Assembly: GCF_004217225.1 (NCBI RefSeq)
Contig: NZ_SHKM01000001.1
Coordinates: forward strand, 968,137-1,032,136
Direction of reading: 5' to 3'
DNA: 64,000 nt
Source of the DNA: Azospira oryzae
Lineage (GTDB): Bacteria; Pseudomonadota; Gammaproteobacteria; Burkholderiales; Rhodocyclaceae
The notes under the pieces were generated by a model. It worked only from the letters and a program-made list of their open reading frames with translations, was not told the origin of the DNA and searched no databases. Below, one piece after another: positions 13,267 through 24,390 of this stretch. Each line of letters starts with the position of its first letter. The first letter of the stretch is position 1. The translations under genes and the position numbers were made by a program.

Positions 13267-14067
13267 ATGCAGACTATTTCCAAGTCCGCTTCCAAGCTGG
13301 CCGCCGCCCTGGTTTGCGGCGCCCTTCTCTCGGCCAATGCCATGGCCCAAAAGGCTCCCGCCGCCGTGGTGGTGAACGGTACCGCCGTGCCCCAGAGCCT
13401 GGCTGACGCCTTCATCGCCGAACAGAAGGCCCAGGGCGCCCCCGAAGGTCCGGAACTGCGCGCCGCCGTGCGCGAGGAACTGGTCCGCCGCGAAATCCTC
13501 AGCCAGGAAGCCAAGAAGAAGGGCCTGGACAAGAAGGCCGACGTCGCCGCCCAGATGGGTCTGGCCTCCCAGGCCGTGCTGATCCGCGCCTTCATCCAGG
13601 ACTACCTGGCCAAGCACCCGGTCACCGATGCCCAGCTGAAGAAGGACTACGAAGAGATCAAGTCCAAGCTCGGCGGCAAGGAATACAAGGCCCGCCACAT
13701 CCTGGTGGACAACGAAACCGAAGCCAAGGTGATCCTGGACAAGCTGAAGAAGGGCGAGAAGTTCGAGGAACTGGCCAAGCAATCCAAGGACCCCGGCTCC
13801 AAGGACAACGGCGGCGACCTGGGATGGTCCAACCCCAGCAACTACGTCAAGCCTTTCGCCGACGCCCTGGTGCGCCTGGAAAAGGGCAAGCTGACCGACG
13901 CCCCGGTGAAGTCCGACTTCGGCTGGCACATCATCCAGCTGGAAGACACCCGTCCCCTGAACCCGCCTCCCTTCGACCAGGTCAAGGGCCAGCTGCAGCA
14001 GCGCGCCCAGCAGCAGATCGTGGAAAACATGGTCAAGGACCTGCGCGCCAAGGCCAAGGTGGAATAA
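13267..14067 (+). CDS. periplasmic peptidylprolyl isomerase, parvulin (PpiC/SurA type)
   Basis: 266 residues. An N-terminal signal peptide runs to about residue 28 (ending SANAMA). A SurA-like helical segment (about 30-125) is followed by one parvulin domain (about 130-225) with the conserved ARHILV start, the ELAKQSKDPGSKDNGGDLGW core and the FGWHIIQLEDTRP end. It probably assists folding of periplasmic or outer-membrane proteins. Codon use is typical of a highly expressed gene, with many AAG and CTG codons. It is followed by a double hairpin terminator. Confidence 0.94.
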   Translation: MQTISKSASKLAAALVCGALLSANAMAQKAPAAVVVNGTAVPQSLADAFIAEQKAQGAPEGPELRAAVREELVRREILSQEAKKKGLDKKADVAAQMGLASQAVLIRAFIQDYLAKHPVTDAQLKKDYEEIKSKLGGKEYKARHILVDNETEAKVILDKLKKGEKFEELAKQSKDPGSKDNGGDLGWSNPSNYVKPFADALVRLEKGKLTDAPVKSDFGWHIIQLEDTRPLNPPPFDQVKGQLQQRAQQQIVENMVKDLRAKAKVE

Positions 14068-14074
14068 GCCTGCT

Positions 14075-14140
14075 GGCGGCCTCTCCCCGGAGAGGCCCGC
14101 CGATCAAGGGGGAGCGGCCCATGGCCCTCCCCCTTTTTTT
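14075..14140 (+). terminator. hairpin plus Rho-independent terminator after the parvulin gene
   Basis: A first hairpin at about 14076-14098 (GGCCTCTC / GAGAGGCC) is followed by a second stem at 14106-14135 (AAGGGGGAG / CTCCCCCTT) with a run of T to 14140. The second has the full intrinsic-terminator form on the plus strand. Confidence 0.85.
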
Positions 14141-14210
14141 CGTCCTGCGTCATCGCCATGTAACCTCCCCCGCCTACAGTGGCGATCCTGCCTCCCTGGT
14201 GGAGAAGACG

Positions 14211-16049
14211 ATGACCGCCGCCTCCCTGCTCGAACGCCTTGCCCTCAATTTCCGCGCCCACTCCCTGCCCGGCGCCGAAGAAGCCGACATCCTGCTCGAA
14301 CTGATCCGGGAAGGCCGGCTCACTCCCGTCTTCCAGCCGATCCTGGACTACCGGGGCCAGTCCTACATGGGCTTCGAGGGCCTCATCCGGGGCCCCATCG
14401 ACTCCCCCCTGCACACCCCGGCCGCCCTCTTCGAACTGGCCCGCCGCCTGGACCTGACCATGGAGCTGGAGCGGGCCTGCCGCATCGCCATCTTCCGCGC
14501 CTTCGCCCAGCTGAACCTGCCCGGCAACCTCTTCGTCAATGTCAGCCCCGGCTGCCTCAAGGACCCGGAATTCCGCAACGGCGAAACCCAGGGCCTGCTG
14601 CGGGAACTGGGCCTGTCCCCCAGCCGCATCATCATCGAACTGACGGAAAACCAGCAGATCGAGGACTTCGCCGACCTCCACGACGCCCTCATGCACTACC
14701 GGGGCCAGGGCTACCGCATCGCCATCGACGACCTGGGGGAGGGTTTCTCCAACCTGCGCCTGTGGTCGGAGCTGCGCCCCGAGTACGTGAAGATCGACCG
14801 GCACTTCATCCAGGGCATCGCCGACGACGCCCTCAAGTTCAAGCTGGTCAGTTCCATGCACGAGATCGCCGAAACCTGCGGCGCCTACATCATCGCCGAG
14901 GGCATCGAGACCGAGGCCGACTTCACCACCGTGCGCGACCTGGGCATCGCCTGCGGCCAGGGCTTCTTCATCGCCCGCCCGGCGCCAACGCCGCGAACCC
15001 TGCCGGAAAGCGACACCCTGGCCGCCCTGAAGAACCGCCAGATCGCCATCTTCCCCAATGCCGGCGGCGCCGGCGGCAGCACCGCCCGGGCCCTCAGCCA
15101 CTTCATCGAGCCCATCGCCCCGGACGCCTGCAACGACATGGTGTACCAGCGCTTCGAGGACAACCCGGAACTGCACGTGCTGCCGGTGGTGCACCAGGGC
15201 CAGCCCCTGGGCCTGATCAACCGTCACAACCTGATTGACCGCTTCGCCCGCCCCTTCCGCCGGGAGCTGTACGGCAAGAAGCCGTGCACCCTGTTCATGG
15301 ACCCGGCGCCCCTGGTGGTGGACCAGAACCTGTCGGTACAGGAGGTGGGGCTAATGATCGCCCGGGCCGCCAAGCACTATCTCTACGACGGCTTCGTCAT
15401 CACCGACCAGGGTTCCTACGTCGGGGTCGGCAGCGGCCAGGACCTGATGGCCATGATCACGGAAATGCAGATTTCCGCCGCCCGCTACGCCAATCCCCTG
15501 ACCCAGCTGCCGGGCAACGTGCCCATCAACGAGCATGCCGAGCGCCTGCTGGAGAGCCAGACGGCCTTTGCCGCCTGTTACTACGACATCGACAACTTCA
15601 AGCCCTTCAACGACGCCTACGGCTACCGCAAGGGCGACGACGTGATCCAGATGCTGGGGCTGCTCATGGCGGAAGTGGCGGACCCGCGCCTGGACTTCAT
15701 CGGCCACATCGGCGGCGACGATTTCATCATCCTGTTCCAGAGCCCGGACTGGGAGGAGCGCTGCGCCCGCGCCCTGCGCCTGTTCGACCAGCGCATGCCG
15801 ACCCTGGTGGCGCCGGAAGACCTGGCCCGGGGCGGCTTCGTCGGCGAGGACCGCAAGGGCCGCACCGTATTCAATCCCCTGCCCTCCCTTTCCATCGGCG
15901 CCCTACGGGTGGAGCCGGGCCTCTTCAGCTCCCACCACGAGGTGGCGGCGGCGGCCAGCATGGCCAAGAAGCAGGCAAAAAGACAGGCCGGGAGCACCCT
16001 TTTCATCGAGCGCCGCCGGCCTGGCCTGGCGGCCGCAGCCGCCATCTGA
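14211..16049 (+). CDS. EAL-CBS-GGDEF cyclic-di-GMP signalling protein
   Basis: 612 residues, soluble, with the order EAL (about 20-265), paired CBS domains (about 295-420) and GGDEF (about 430-590). The EAL signature reads EGL (FEGLIRG), an accepted variant. The other catalytic positions look kept: ELTENQ, AIDDLGEGFS, VKIDRHF and AEGIETE. The cyclase motif is GGDDF, a functional-looking variant. The protein could be bifunctional, with the CBS pair sensing a nucleotide. Start chosen at 14211, preceded by GGAG; an upstream in-frame ATG lies inside the terminator. It is convergent with the bacteriohemerythrin gene. Confidence 0.9.
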   Translation: MTAASLLERLALNFRAHSLPGAEEADILLELIREGRLTPVFQPILDYRGQSYMGFEGLIRGPIDSPLHTPAALFELARRLDLTMELERACRIAIFRAFAQLNLPGNLFVNVSPGCLKDPEFRNGETQGLLRELGLSPSRIIIELTENQQIEDFADLHDALMHYRGQGYRIAIDDLGEGFSNLRLWSELRPEYVKIDRHFIQGIADDALKFKLVSSMHEIAETCGAYIIAEGIETEADFTTVRDLGIACGQGFFIARPAPTPRTLPESDTLAALKNRQIAIFPNAGGAGGSTARALSHFIEPIAPDACNDMVYQRFEDNPELHVLPVVHQGQPLGLINRHNLIDRFARPFRRELYGKKPCTLFMDPAPLVVDQNLSVQEVGLMIARAAKHYLYDGFVITDQGSYVGVGSGQDLMAMITEMQISAARYANPLTQLPGNVPINEHAERLLESQTAFAACYYDIDNFKPFNDAYGYRKGDDVIQMLGLLMAEVADPRLDFIGHIGGDDFIILFQSPDWEERCARALRLFDQRMPTLVAPEDLARGGFVGEDRKGRTVFNPLPSLSIGALRVEPGLFSSHHEVAAAASMAKKQAKRQAGSTLFIERRRPGLAAAAAI

Positions 16050-16070
16050 TTACCGTATCGTTGGGGGCGG

Positions 16071-16478
16071 CTAGAGGGCGCCCTTGGACTTGAGGAAAGG
16101 CACGTAGGCCCGGTCCACCTGGCAGATGTGGTGCACCAGCCATTCCTTGAGGAAATCCAGGGCTTCCATGGTCACCTCTTCCCCGTCCTCGAAACGCATC
16201 AGCAGATCCATGGCCTTGCCCGTGAAACCGTCGTGTTCGGCCTTGTGGGCCGGGGTTTCCGGGTAACCGAACTGCTGGAACAACACCTCCTCGACGATGA
16301 AGTGGTTGTGGGTGTAATCCACCAGCCCCTCCAGAATCTGTCCCACCTTGTCCCGGCTGGGGGCCGGGGCGGACAGCTCGTCGTGCAGCGCGTTGGTCTG
16401 ATCCACGAGCCAGTGGTGCTGCCGGTCGATCTCGGCCAGCCCCAGTTCCAGCTCCTTGGTCCATGGCATGAATGCCAT
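16071..16478 (-). CDS. bacteriohemerythrin
   Basis: A 135-residue four-helix bundle O2- or NO-binding protein. All expected di-iron ligands are visible in order: His in EIDRQHHWL, His and Glu in HNHFIVEEVLF, two His in HKAEHDGF, and His plus Asp in HHICQVDRAY. The N-terminus MPWTKELELGLAEID is typical. A strong GGGAGGT ribosome site precedes the ATG. Likely role: oxygen sensing or delivery in a facultative anaerobe. Confidence 0.95.
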   Translation of the reverse strand: MAFMPWTKELELGLAEIDRQHHWLVDQTNALHDELSAPAPSRDKVGQILEGLVDYTHNHFIVEEVLFQQFGYPETPAHKAEHDGFTGKAMDLLMRFEDGEEVTMEALDFLKEWLVHHICQVDRAYVPFLKSKGAL

Positions 16479-16564
16479 CGCATACCTCCCTGAAAGTTGA
16501 GGGCCGTTCCTGTGGTGCGGCGCCGGATCTTCTGTCCGGCTGCCGCTCCCGGCCCTGGGTGTTC

Positions 16565-19500
16565 CTAGCCCACCCAGCGGCGGGCGTTGCGGAACATGCG
16601 CATCCAGGGGCTGTCTTCGCCCCAGGCGCTAGGATGCCATGACATTTGCACGGAGCGGAAGACCCGTTCCGGATGCGGCATCATGATGGTGAAGCGACCG
16701 TCGGCGGTGGTGAAGCCGGTGACGCCGGCAGGCGAGCCGTTGGGGTTGTAGGGATAGACCTCGGTGGGCGCACCCTTGTTGTCCACATAGCGCAGGGCCA
16801 CCAGGGCCTTGGCCTGGTCCTGGGCGTTGGCGAACTCGGCCCGGCCCTCGCCGTGGGAGACGACGATGGGCATGCGGGAACCTGCCATGCCGGCGAAGAA
16901 CAGGGAAGGCGACTCGGTCACTTCGGCCATGACGAAGCGGGCTTCGAACTGCTCCACGATGTTGCGCTGCAGGGCGGGCCAGTGCTCGGCACCGGGCACC
17001 AGTTCCTTGAGGGCGCTCATCATCTGGCAGCCGTTGCAGACACCCAGGGCGAAGGTATCGGGGCGCTGGAAGAAGGCGGAGAACTCGTCCCGGGCCTTGC
17101 CGTTGAACAGGATGGTCTTGGCCCAGCCCTGGCCGGCGCCGAGCACGTCGCCGTAGGAGAAGCCGCCGCAGGCCACGGCACCCTTGAAGTCCTGCAGGGA
17201 GACCCGGCCGGCCAGGATGTCGCTCATGTGCACATCGACGGAATGGAAGCCGGCCCGGTCGAAGGCGGCGGCCATCTCGTAATGGCTGTTCACGCCCTGC
17301 TCGCGCAGGATGGCCATCTTCGGCTTGGTGCCGCTGTTGATGAAGGGGGCGGCCACGTCTTCGGCGATATCGAAGGTGAGGCTGGCGGAGAGGCCCGGGT
17401 CCTGGGTGTCCAGGATGCGGTCGAATTCCTGCTGGGCGCAGTCCGGGTTGTCGCGCAGGGACTGCAGCTTGTAGGAGGTCTCGGACCAGGCCCGTTGCAG
17501 GTCCACCCGGCTCTCGGAGAAGAGGGGCTTGGCGTTGCGGAAGACGCGCACCTGGTCCCGGTCGTTGGGGTAACCCACCAGGGCGTAGCACTGGCCCAGG
17601 CCGGCCTCGCGCAGGATGGCGGTGATCTTCTCCCGGTCGGCCCGGCGAATCTGCACCAGGGCGCCCAGTTCCTCGTTGAAGAGGGCCTTGACCAGCAGCT
17701 CCATGGAGCGGCCCTCGAGCAGGTCGGGGCGCTTCTCGGCACCATCCACATCGTTCTGCAGGGGGTCGTAGGCCAGGATGTCGGCGTTGATGGTGATACC
17801 ACAACGGGAAGCAAAGGCCATCTCGCAGGCAGCGGCGAAGAGGCCGCCGTCGGAACGGTCGTGGTAGGCCAGCAGCAGGCCGTCCTGGTTGAGCTTCTGC
17901 ACCACGGCGAAGAAGGCTGCCAGCAGCTTGGGCTCATCCAGATCGGGCACCTGTTCGCCGGTGGCGTTGTACACCTGGGCCAGGGCGGAGCCGCCCAGGC
18001 GGTTCTTGCCGGCGGAGAGGTCCAGCAGCAGCAGTTCGGTTTCGCCCTGGTCCAGCTGCAGCACCGGGGTCAGGGTGCGGCGCACATCCGGGCTGTGGGC
18101 GAAGCCGGTGACGATGAGGGACAGGGGGGAGACCACCTGCTTCTTTGCACCGCCCTCTTCCCAGGCGGTGCGCATGGAGAGGGAATCCTTGCCCACGGGG
18201 ATGGAAAGCCCCAGGGCCTGGCACACCTCGGAGGTGGCCTTTACGGTATCGAAGAGGCGGGCGTCCTCGCCCGGGTAGCCGGCAGCGGCCATCCAGTTGG
18301 CGGAGAGCTTGACGTCGGAGAGCTTGTTGATGGGGGCTGCGGCCAGGTTGGTCACCGCCTCGCCCACGGCCATGCGGCCGGAAGCGGGGGCGTCGAGCAC
18401 GGCCAGGGGGGTGCGCTCGCCCATGGCGAAGGCTTCGCCCTGGTAGCCCTGGTAGCCCATCAGGGTCACGGCCACGTCGGCCACGGGCACCTGCCAGGGG
18501 CCGACCATCTGGTCCCGGGCGGTCATGCCGCCGACGGAACGGTCGCCGATGGTGATGAGGAAGGTCTTGTCGGCCACGGAGGGCAGCTGCAGCACCCGGT
18601 AGCCCGCATCCTTGAGATTGATGCTGTCGGCGGCGAAGGGCACGGCGGCGGGCGCCTGGTGTACGGCCTCCCGGGTCATGCGCGGCGGCTTGCCGAGCAG
18701 GGCTTCCATGTCCATGTCCACCGGGTCCTCGCCCAGCTTGGCGTCGGTCACCTTGAGGCGGCCATCGGCGGTGGTGACGCCGACCACGGCGAAGGGGCAG
18801 CGCTCCCGCTCGCACAGGGCCTTGAATTCTTCCAGGCGGGAAGGCGGCAGGGCCAGGACGTAGCGTTCCTGGGATTCGTTGCTCCAGATTTCCGCCGGGC
18901 TCATGCCCGGTTCCTCGATGGGCACGGCGCGCAGGTCGAAGGTGGCGCCGCACTGGCCGGAGTGGGCCAGCTCGGGGAAGGCGTTGGACAGGCCGCCGGC
19001 ACCCACGTCGTGGATGGAAAGGATGGGGTTGCCGTCGCCGGGAGCGGCGATGTCGTTCTTGGGCACGCCCATCTGCCAGCAGCGGTCGATCACTTCCTGG
19101 GCGCGACGCTGGATTTCCGGGTTGCCCCGCTGCACGGAGGCGAAGTCCAGGTCCTCGTTGTTGGCGCCGGTGGCCATGGAGGAAGCGGCGCCGCCGCCCA
19201 GGCCGATGAGCATGCCGGGGCCGCCCAGCTGCACCAGCAGGGTGCCGGCGGGGAACACTTCGGCCTTGAAGGACTGGCCGTCCTCGATGTTGCCCAGGCC
19301 GCCGGCGATCATGATGGGCTTGTGGTAGCCGCGCACTTCCGGACCCACGTTTTCTTCATAGGTGCGGAAGTAGCCGGTCAGGTTGGGGCGGCCGAATTCG
19401 TTGTTGAAGGCAGCGGCGCCGATGGGGCCTTCCAGCATGATGGAGAGGGCCGAGGCGATGCGGGAGGGCTTGCCGATGCTGGTTTCCCAGGGCCGTTCGG

Positions 19501-20542
19501 CACCGGGCACGAACAGGTTGGAGACGGAGAAACCGCAGAGGCCGGCCTTGGGCTTGGAGCCGCGGCCGGTGGCGCCCTCGTCGCGGATCTCGCCGCCAGA
19601 GCCGGTGGAGGCGCCGGGGAAGGGAGAAATGGCGGTGGGGTGGTTGTGGGTTTCCACCTTGGTCAGGATGTGGGTCAGCTCTTCCCTGTAGGCGTAGGAG
19701 CCGTCGGCCTGGGGGTAGAAACGGGGCACCGTGGCACCCTCGATGATGGAGGCGTTGTCCGCATAGGCCATCACCGTGCCCTGGGGATTGGCTTTGTGGG
19801 TGGCCTTGATCATGCCGAACAGGGTCTCGTCGCGGGCTTCCCCATCCACCACCCAGGCAGCGTTGAAGATCTTGTGGCGGCAGTGTTCGGAGTTGGCCTG
19901 GGCGAACATCATCAGTTCCACGTCGGTGGGGTTGCGCCCCGCCTTCTGGTAGATGTCCAGCAGGTAGTCGATTTCGTCCTCCGACAGGGCCAGGCCCAGG
20001 TCGGTGTTGGCCGCCACCAGGGCGGGCCGGCCGCCGGCCAGCAGGTCCACGCGGGACAGGCGCTGGGCTTCGAAATGGCGGAACAGGCCGGCGGTCTCGT
20101 CAAAGTCGGCCATGACGGATTCGGTCATGCGGTCGTGCAGCTGGGCCGCCACGGCAGCCCGCTCCTCGGCGGAAAGGCTGCGGCCGCCCGGGGTGCGCAC
20201 CCAGTAGGCGATGCCCCGCTCGATACGTTCGACGGCGGCAAGGCCCGCATTGATGGCAATGTCGGTGGCCTTGGAGGACCAGGGGGAAATGGTGCCGATG
20301 CGGGGCGTTACCAGGAACAGTTCCAGGTCGTCGCCGCGTTCCTCGCCGTGACGCTCTTCGAGCAGTCTGGCCAACTGGCCGCGGGCATCGTCGGCCAGGG
20401 GCTGGTCGAGCTGCACGAAGTGCCAGTAGTCCGCTTCCACCCCGGCCACGGCGGGCACGGCAGCGCTCAATCGAGCCTGGAGACGTTGCAGACGGAAAGC
20501 GGAAAAGGCGGGAGCGCCACGCAGGAAGATGATGTCGGCCAT
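16565..20542 (-). CDS. purL: phosphoribosylformylglycinamidine synthase
   Basis: 1325 residues, the single-chain PurL of proteobacteria, catalysing ATP- and glutamine-dependent formation of FGAM in purine synthesis. Seen: the N-terminal PurS-like domain; synthase motifs such as [33 protein letters not shown] and [18 protein letters not shown]; and a C-terminal class I glutaminase with nucleophile GVCNGCQMM, a following SHGEGR and the PHPER histidine. The start at 20542 (MADIIFLRG) matches the family; upstream in-frame sequence is not PurL-like. It stands alone. Confidence 0.97.
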   Translation of the reverse strand: MADIIFLRGAPAFSAFRLQRLQARLSAAVPAVAGVEADYWHFVQLDQPLADDARGQLARLLEERHGEERGDDLELFLVTPRIGTISPWSSKATDIAINAGLAAVERIERGIAYWVRTPGGRSLSAEERAAVAAQLHDRMTESVMADFDETAGLFRHFEAQRLSRVDLLAGGRPALVAANTDLGLALSEDEIDYLLDIYQKAGRNPTDVELMMFAQANSEHCRHKIFNAAWVVDGEARDETLFGMIKATHKANPQGTVMAYADNASIIEGATVPRFYPQADGSYAYREELTHILTKVETHNHPTAISPFPGASTGSGGEIRDEGATGRGSKPKAGLCGFSVSNLFVPGAERPWETSIGKPSRIASALSIMLEGPIGAAAFNNEFGRPNLTGYFRTYEENVGPEVRGYHKPIMIAGGLGNIEDGQSFKAEVFPAGTLLVQLGGPGMLIGLGGGAASSMATGANNEDLDFASVQRGNPEIQRRAQEVIDRCWQMGVPKNDIAAPGDGNPILSIHDVGAGGLSNAFPELAHSGQCGATFDLRAVPIEEPGMSPAEIWSNESQERYVLALPPSRLEEFKALCERERCPFAVVGVTTADGRLKVTDAKLGEDPVDMDMEALLGKPPRMTREAVHQAPAAVPFAADSINLKDAGYRVLQLPSVADKTFLITIGDRSVGGMTARDQMVGPWQVPVADVAVTLMGYQGYQGEAFAMGERTPLAVLDAPASGRMAVGEAVTNLAAAPINKLSDVKLSANWMAAAGYPGEDARLFDTVKATSEVCQALGLSIPVGKDSLSMRTAWEEGGAKKQVVSPLSLIVTGFAHSPDVRRTLTPVLQLDQGETELLLLDLSAGKNRLGGSALAQVYNATGEQVPDLDEPKLLAAFFAVVQKLNQDGLLLAYHDRSDGGLFAAACEMAFASRCGITINADILAYDPLQNDVDGAEKRPDLLEGRSMELLVKALFNEELGALVQIRRADREKITAILREAGLGQCYALVGYPNDRDQVRVFRNAKPLFSESRVDLQRAWSETSYKLQSLRDNPDCAQQEFDRILDTQDPGLSASLTFDIAEDVAAPFINSGTKPKMAILREQGVNSHYEMAAAFDRAGFHSVDVHMSDILAGRVSLQDFKGAVACGGFSYGDVLGAGQGWAKTILFNGKARDEFSAFFQRPDTFALGVCNGCQMMSALKELVPGAEHWPALQRNIVEQFEARFVMAEVTESPSLFFAGMAGSRMPIVVSHGEGRAEFANAQDQAKALVALRYVDNKGAPTEVYPYNPNGSPAGVTGFTTADGRFTIMMPHPERVFRSVQMSWHPSAWGEDSPWMRMFRNARRWVG

Positions 20543-20609
20543 GGGATTTCGAGAGGGAGTGGCTGAAGGGGTAAGGCGAAAGGCGGGATTATACCCGCTT
20601 GGCGCCCCC

Positions 20610-22118
20610 CTAGCCCGGGGTAACGACGGTGTCTGCGGGGAGCCCGGCAGGCGGCGCCGCCACCACCCGGTTGCGCCCGGCCCCCTTGGCGGCGTAGAGC
20701 GCCCGGTCGGCCTGCAGCAGCAGTTCTTCCGCCGAGGCCAGATCGCTGCTGTAAGCGGCAATGCCGATGCTGACGGTGAACTGCACCACGCCCTGGGGCG
20801 TCGGGATGCGGATCTCGGCCACCTTCTGGCGCAGGCGCTCGGCCACGGGCTGGGCCTGTTCCACCGTGGTCACCGGCAGCAGGATGCCGAATTCCTCGCC
20901 CCCCAGGCGGGCGAACTGGTCGGACTGGCGCAGGCAGGACTGGGCAGCGGCGACAAAGGCGCCGAGGGCCTTGTCGCCCACCGCATGGCCGTAGCCGTCG
21001 TTGATGCGCTTGAAGAAATCCAGGTCCAGCACCATCAGGCTGAGGTCGTCGCCGTGGCGCTGACTGCGGGAAAACTCCCGGGTCAGGGAGGCCATGAAAT
21101 GACGCCGGTTGAGGCAGCCCGTCAGGTCGTCGGTGCTGGCCATGCGGAACAGTTCGCAGCGGGCCCGTTCCTGGTCCCGCAACAGCCAGATGAGGCGGCC
21201 GGAAGCGGCCAGGGCGAAGACGGTGAGGATCAGCCCCACCAGGGTGATGACCGTGGCGTCCAGCTCCCAGCGGGCCAGGATGTCGTCGGTGGCGGCGGCC
21301 ACCACCACCACCAGGGGAAAATCGTCCATGGCGGCATAGGAGGTGAGCTTGCTGACGCCGTCGGTGGCGCTGGAGGAAGAAAACTCCACCCCCCGGGGCG
21401 CCCGGGGCAGGAAGTCGGCAAAGACGTCGGTCTGGGCCGCCGACTTGCCCAGCAACTGGGGCAGGTGGGGAGCCCGGGCCAGCAGGGTACCGTCCCGGCG
21501 CAGCAGGGTGATGGCGCCGTTGGGGCGGATGCGCTCCTGCTCGAAGACGCCGGCGAAATAGTCCACCCGGATGGAGGCGAGCAGCACCGTCACGTCGTGG
21601 CTGCTCCGCTGCAGGGGCACGGAGATGGGGATCAGCCAGTGGCCGTTCTCCCGGCTCTGCACCGGGGTGCCGATGTAGAAGCCGCGCCGTCCGGCGTCGC
21701 CCTGGGCGAGGAAATAGTCCCGGTCGCCGACCCGGGCGTTGGGCTTGGGGCCTTCTGCGGGAATGCGGTAGAGGGCGCCGTCGCGCTTCACCAGGCGCAG
21801 CTGGATGGCATTGCCGGAAGCCCGGTAGAAGCCTTGCACCAGGGCGGAGAACTGGGGATCGGTGAGGGGATCGGCCTGGGGATGGTTGGCCAGCCACAGG
21901 TCGGAGGTGTCGAGAAAGACTTCCACCAGCTTGAACATGCGCCGCACCTGCTCTTCTGCGGCGGTGGACAGGCGCACCAGGGTGACCCGGGTGCTGTCGA
22001 TTTCCAGATCGCGGCTGCGCAGGCTCCAGTAGGCGACGAAGGCCCACAGGCAAAGCAGGAAGACGGCGGTGAGTCCCACCACCAGCCTGATCGAGATACG
22101 CTCCGTATCCTTCCCCAT
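20610..22118 (-). CDS. membrane diguanylate cyclase with periplasmic Cache sensor
   Basis: 502 residues. It has helix 1 (about 12-32), a periplasmic double-Cache-like sensor (about 40-290, with [12 protein letters not shown] and [17 protein letters not shown]), helix 2 (about 295-315) and a C-terminal GGDEF domain (about 335-495). The catalytic motif is GGEEF, an active form. An RQSD inhibitory-site motif lies the usual five residues before it. The ATG at 22118 has GGGGAG upstream. It makes c-di-GMP and is probably feedback inhibited. It lies 103 nt from the next minus-strand gene, so they may or may not be co-transcribed. Confidence 0.92.
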   Translation of the reverse strand: MGKDTERISIRLVVGLTAVFLLCLWAFVAYWSLRSRDLEIDSTRVTLVRLSTAAEEQVRRMFKLVEVFLDTSDLWLANHPQADPLTDPQFSALVQGFYRASGNAIQLRLVKRDGALYRIPAEGPKPNARVGDRDYFLAQGDAGRRGFYIGTPVQSRENGHWLIPISVPLQRSSHDVTVLLASIRVDYFAGVFEQERIRPNGAITLLRRDGTLLARAPHLPQLLGKSAAQTDVFADFLPRAPRGVEFSSSSATDGVSKLTSYAAMDDFPLVVVVAAATDDILARWELDATVITLVGLILTVFALAASGRLIWLLRDQERARCELFRMASTDDLTGCLNRRHFMASLTREFSRSQRHGDDLSLMVLDLDFFKRINDGYGHAVGDKALGAFVAAAQSCLRQSDQFARLGGEEFGILLPVTTVEQAQPVAERLRQKVAEIRIPTPQGVVQFTVSIGIAAYSSDLASAEELLLQADRALYAAKGAGRNRVVAAPPAGLPADTVVTPG

Positions 22119-22221
22119 GCTCCCCGCCCCTGCCCGTCTGCGCCCTGGATACCGCATTGTATCCACGACCCCGGGCTCTTCTGCTGGAGAGAACGCAAAA
22201 AACGCGAAAAGTTCGCCGGCC

Positions 22222-24390
22222 TCAGGCCGCCGGCGACGGCAGGATCGAATAGACGCCGGCCTCGCCATTGACGTGACGGGCCTCGCACACCGCCAGCCAG
22301 TCCTCGAACAGCTGGGGCGGATCGAACCAGGTGCCCTGCCCCAGCTCGATGCCAATCTCCCGCACCATGGCGAAAACCGCGGCATCGTCCACCATCTCGG
22401 CCACGGCGGCCACGCCCAGCTGGCGGCTGATGTCGTGGATGGCCCGCACCAGGGTCTGGCTGACCCGGTCGTCGGTCATGCGGTGGATCAGGTCGCCGTC
22501 GATCTTCACATAGTCCGGCGGCAGGGCCCGCAGGTAGGCGAAGGAAGAGAGGCCGCTGCCGAAAGCGTCGAAGGCAAAGCCGCAGCCCAGCTGGCGCAGG
22601 CCCTGGGCGAAGGTCTGCACCTCGGCGAACTGGCGGCTGGCGGCAGCCTCGGCCACTTCGAAGCAGAGGCAGGCCGGGGCAATGTCGTAGTGCTGCAGGC
22701 GCTCGCCGATGTATTCCAGGGTCTCGGGCCGGCCCACGGTCTGCACCGAGAGGTTGATGCCGCACTGCAGGCTGGGGTGGCTTTCCTGATCCAGCAGCCG
22801 GCGCAGGCCGGAGCAGGCCGCATCGATGGCCCAGCGGTCCAGCCGGGGCATCAGGTTGAAGCGCTCCGCCGCCGGCAGGAACACCTCCGGCAGCACCACC
22901 TCGCCCCGCTCGTTGAGCAGGCGCAGGAAGACCTCGAAGCGCAGGCAGGAGGAAATGCCGGAAACCAGGGGCACCACCGGCTGGGCGTAGAGCAGCAGGC
23001 GGTTTTCCTCCACCGCCTGGGTCAGGCGGGAGGCCCAGTCCATTTCCCCCTGGTGCCGCACCACCTCCCGATCGTCGGCCTGGTAGACGTGGATGCGATT
23101 GCGGCCCAGGTCCTTGGCTGCGAAGCAGGCCTGGTCGGCGGCGGCCAGGGCCTCCTCCAGGGTCTGGATGCGGGAATCCAGTTCCACCAGGCCGATGCTG
23201 GCGCCAATGCCGAAGGCCCGGTTGTTCCAGACGAAGCGGAAGTCTTCCACCAGCTGGCGCAGGGATTCCACCACCCGCAGGCCGTCTTCCAGGCTGCAGC
23301 GTTCCAGCAGCAGGCCGAACTCGTCGCCGCCCAGGCGGGCCAGCAGATCCTGCCCCCGCACCCGCTGCCGCAGCAGCTGGGTGATCTGGCGCAGCAGTTC
23401 GTCGCCGGCGGCGTGGCCGCAGGTGTCGTTGACGACCTTGAAGCGGTCCAGGTCGATGTAGCACAGCACGTGGTGCAGTTCTTCGCCACCGCGCCCGTCC
23501 AGGGTGGCCTGCAGATGCAGTTCGAATTCGCGCCGGTTGGCCAGGCCGGTGAGGGGATCGTGGCTGGCCTGGTGGGCCAGCTGGGCAGTGGCGGTGGCAA
23601 TGCGCTCCTGCATGGATTCGTGCATGTCCTGGAGACGGCTGGCCATGTGGTTGAAGCCCCGTTCCAGGGCCCCCAGCTCGCCGGCGGAGGCCTGCTCCAC
23701 CCGGGCCTCCAGCTCGCCGGCGGCCATGCGCCCGACGGCCTTCAACAGGCGCCCCACGGGACGGGACAGGGAACGGGCCATGCGCAGGGCCACGTAGGCG
23801 CCGGCCCCCAGGCCGGCCGTCAGGATCAGCAGGGTATGCAGCAGCAGGGCCGACTTGCGCGCCTGCAGGTCTTCGCTGGACAGTTCCACATAGACCCAGC
23901 CCAGGCGGTCGCTGCCGGGGGGCTGGGGCGGCATCGGCTCGAGGCTGAGGAAATCGTCGATATCCAGCTGGCTGCGGCGCACCGGGGCGACGAAGCCCAG
24001 GGTGTCGTGACTGCTGGCCAGCAGCCCCACCAGGTCGCCGGCCTGCTCCGCCAGGCGCACCGGCAGCTGGGTGCGGCCGCTGATGGCCAGGACCCGGCCC
24101 TGGAAGTCCGTCACCACGGCGGCGCGCACGTCGGGCTGCTGCATGGCGGCCTGGACCAGGGCCTGCAGACTGGGCCGGTTGCCCGAGATGAGGCCGTACT
24201 CGCTGGCCGGCGCCAGGTACTGGACGATGGTGTGGCCACGCCGGCGCAGTTCCTCGTCCAGTTCGCCCATGCCGGTGATGGAGAAATAGGAGGCCAGGGC
24301 CGTGGCCACCAGCACGGCCGGCAGCAGGGCCAGCCACAGGGCCCGCTGGCGGATGCTGCCGACCAGACGCAGATAGAGGTGCTGCATCAT
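22222..24390 (-). CDS. membrane GGDEF-EAL protein with degenerate EAL domain
   Basis: 722 residues. It has helix 1 (about 15-38), a CHASE8-like periplasmic part (about 40-165), helix 2, HAMP (about 190-245), GGDEF (about 270-425) and EAL (about 440-705). The cyclase motif GGDEF (about 353) and an RGQD inhibitory site are intact. The EAL domain is eroded at metal-binding positions: EVF replaces EAL (about 484), FDAFGSG replaces the DDFG motif (about 608), and AEMVDD replaces AEGVE (about 663). It is therefore probably not a phosphodiesterase; it may bind c-di-GMP or act only as a cyclase. The start overlaps the upstream gene by 4 nt, so it is the last gene of a three-gene unit. Confidence 0.9.
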   Translation of the reverse strand: MMQHLYLRLVGSIRQRALWLALLPAVLVATALASYFSITGMGELDEELRRRGHTIVQYLAPASEYGLISGNRPSLQALVQAAMQQPDVRAAVVTDFQGRVLAISGRTQLPVRLAEQAGDLVGLLASSHDTLGFVAPVRRSQLDIDDFLSLEPMPPQPPGSDRLGWVYVELSSEDLQARKSALLLHTLLILTAGLGAGAYVALRMARSLSRPVGRLLKAVGRMAAGELEARVEQASAGELGALERGFNHMASRLQDMHESMQERIATATAQLAHQASHDPLTGLANRREFELHLQATLDGRGGEELHHVLCYIDLDRFKVVNDTCGHAAGDELLRQITQLLRQRVRGQDLLARLGGDEFGLLLERCSLEDGLRVVESLRQLVEDFRFVWNNRAFGIGASIGLVELDSRIQTLEEALAAADQACFAAKDLGRNRIHVYQADDREVVRHQGEMDWASRLTQAVEENRLLLYAQPVVPLVSGISSCLRFEVFLRLLNERGEVVLPEVFLPAAERFNLMPRLDRWAIDAACSGLRRLLDQESHPSLQCGINLSVQTVGRPETLEYIGERLQHYDIAPACLCFEVAEAAASRQFAEVQTFAQGLRQLGCGFAFDAFGSGLSSFAYLRALPPDYVKIDGDLIHRMTDDRVSQTLVRAIHDISRQLGVAAVAEMVDDAAVFAMVREIGIELGQGTWFDPPQLFEDWLAVCEARHVNGEAGVYSILPSPAA

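Noticed and set aside
16646-20566. Plus-strand open frame of about 1300 codons opposite purL
   Set aside because: It is the antisense shadow of purL, caused by high GC at third positions. Its product is Gly/His/Gln-rich without any domain, whereas purL has every expected motif.
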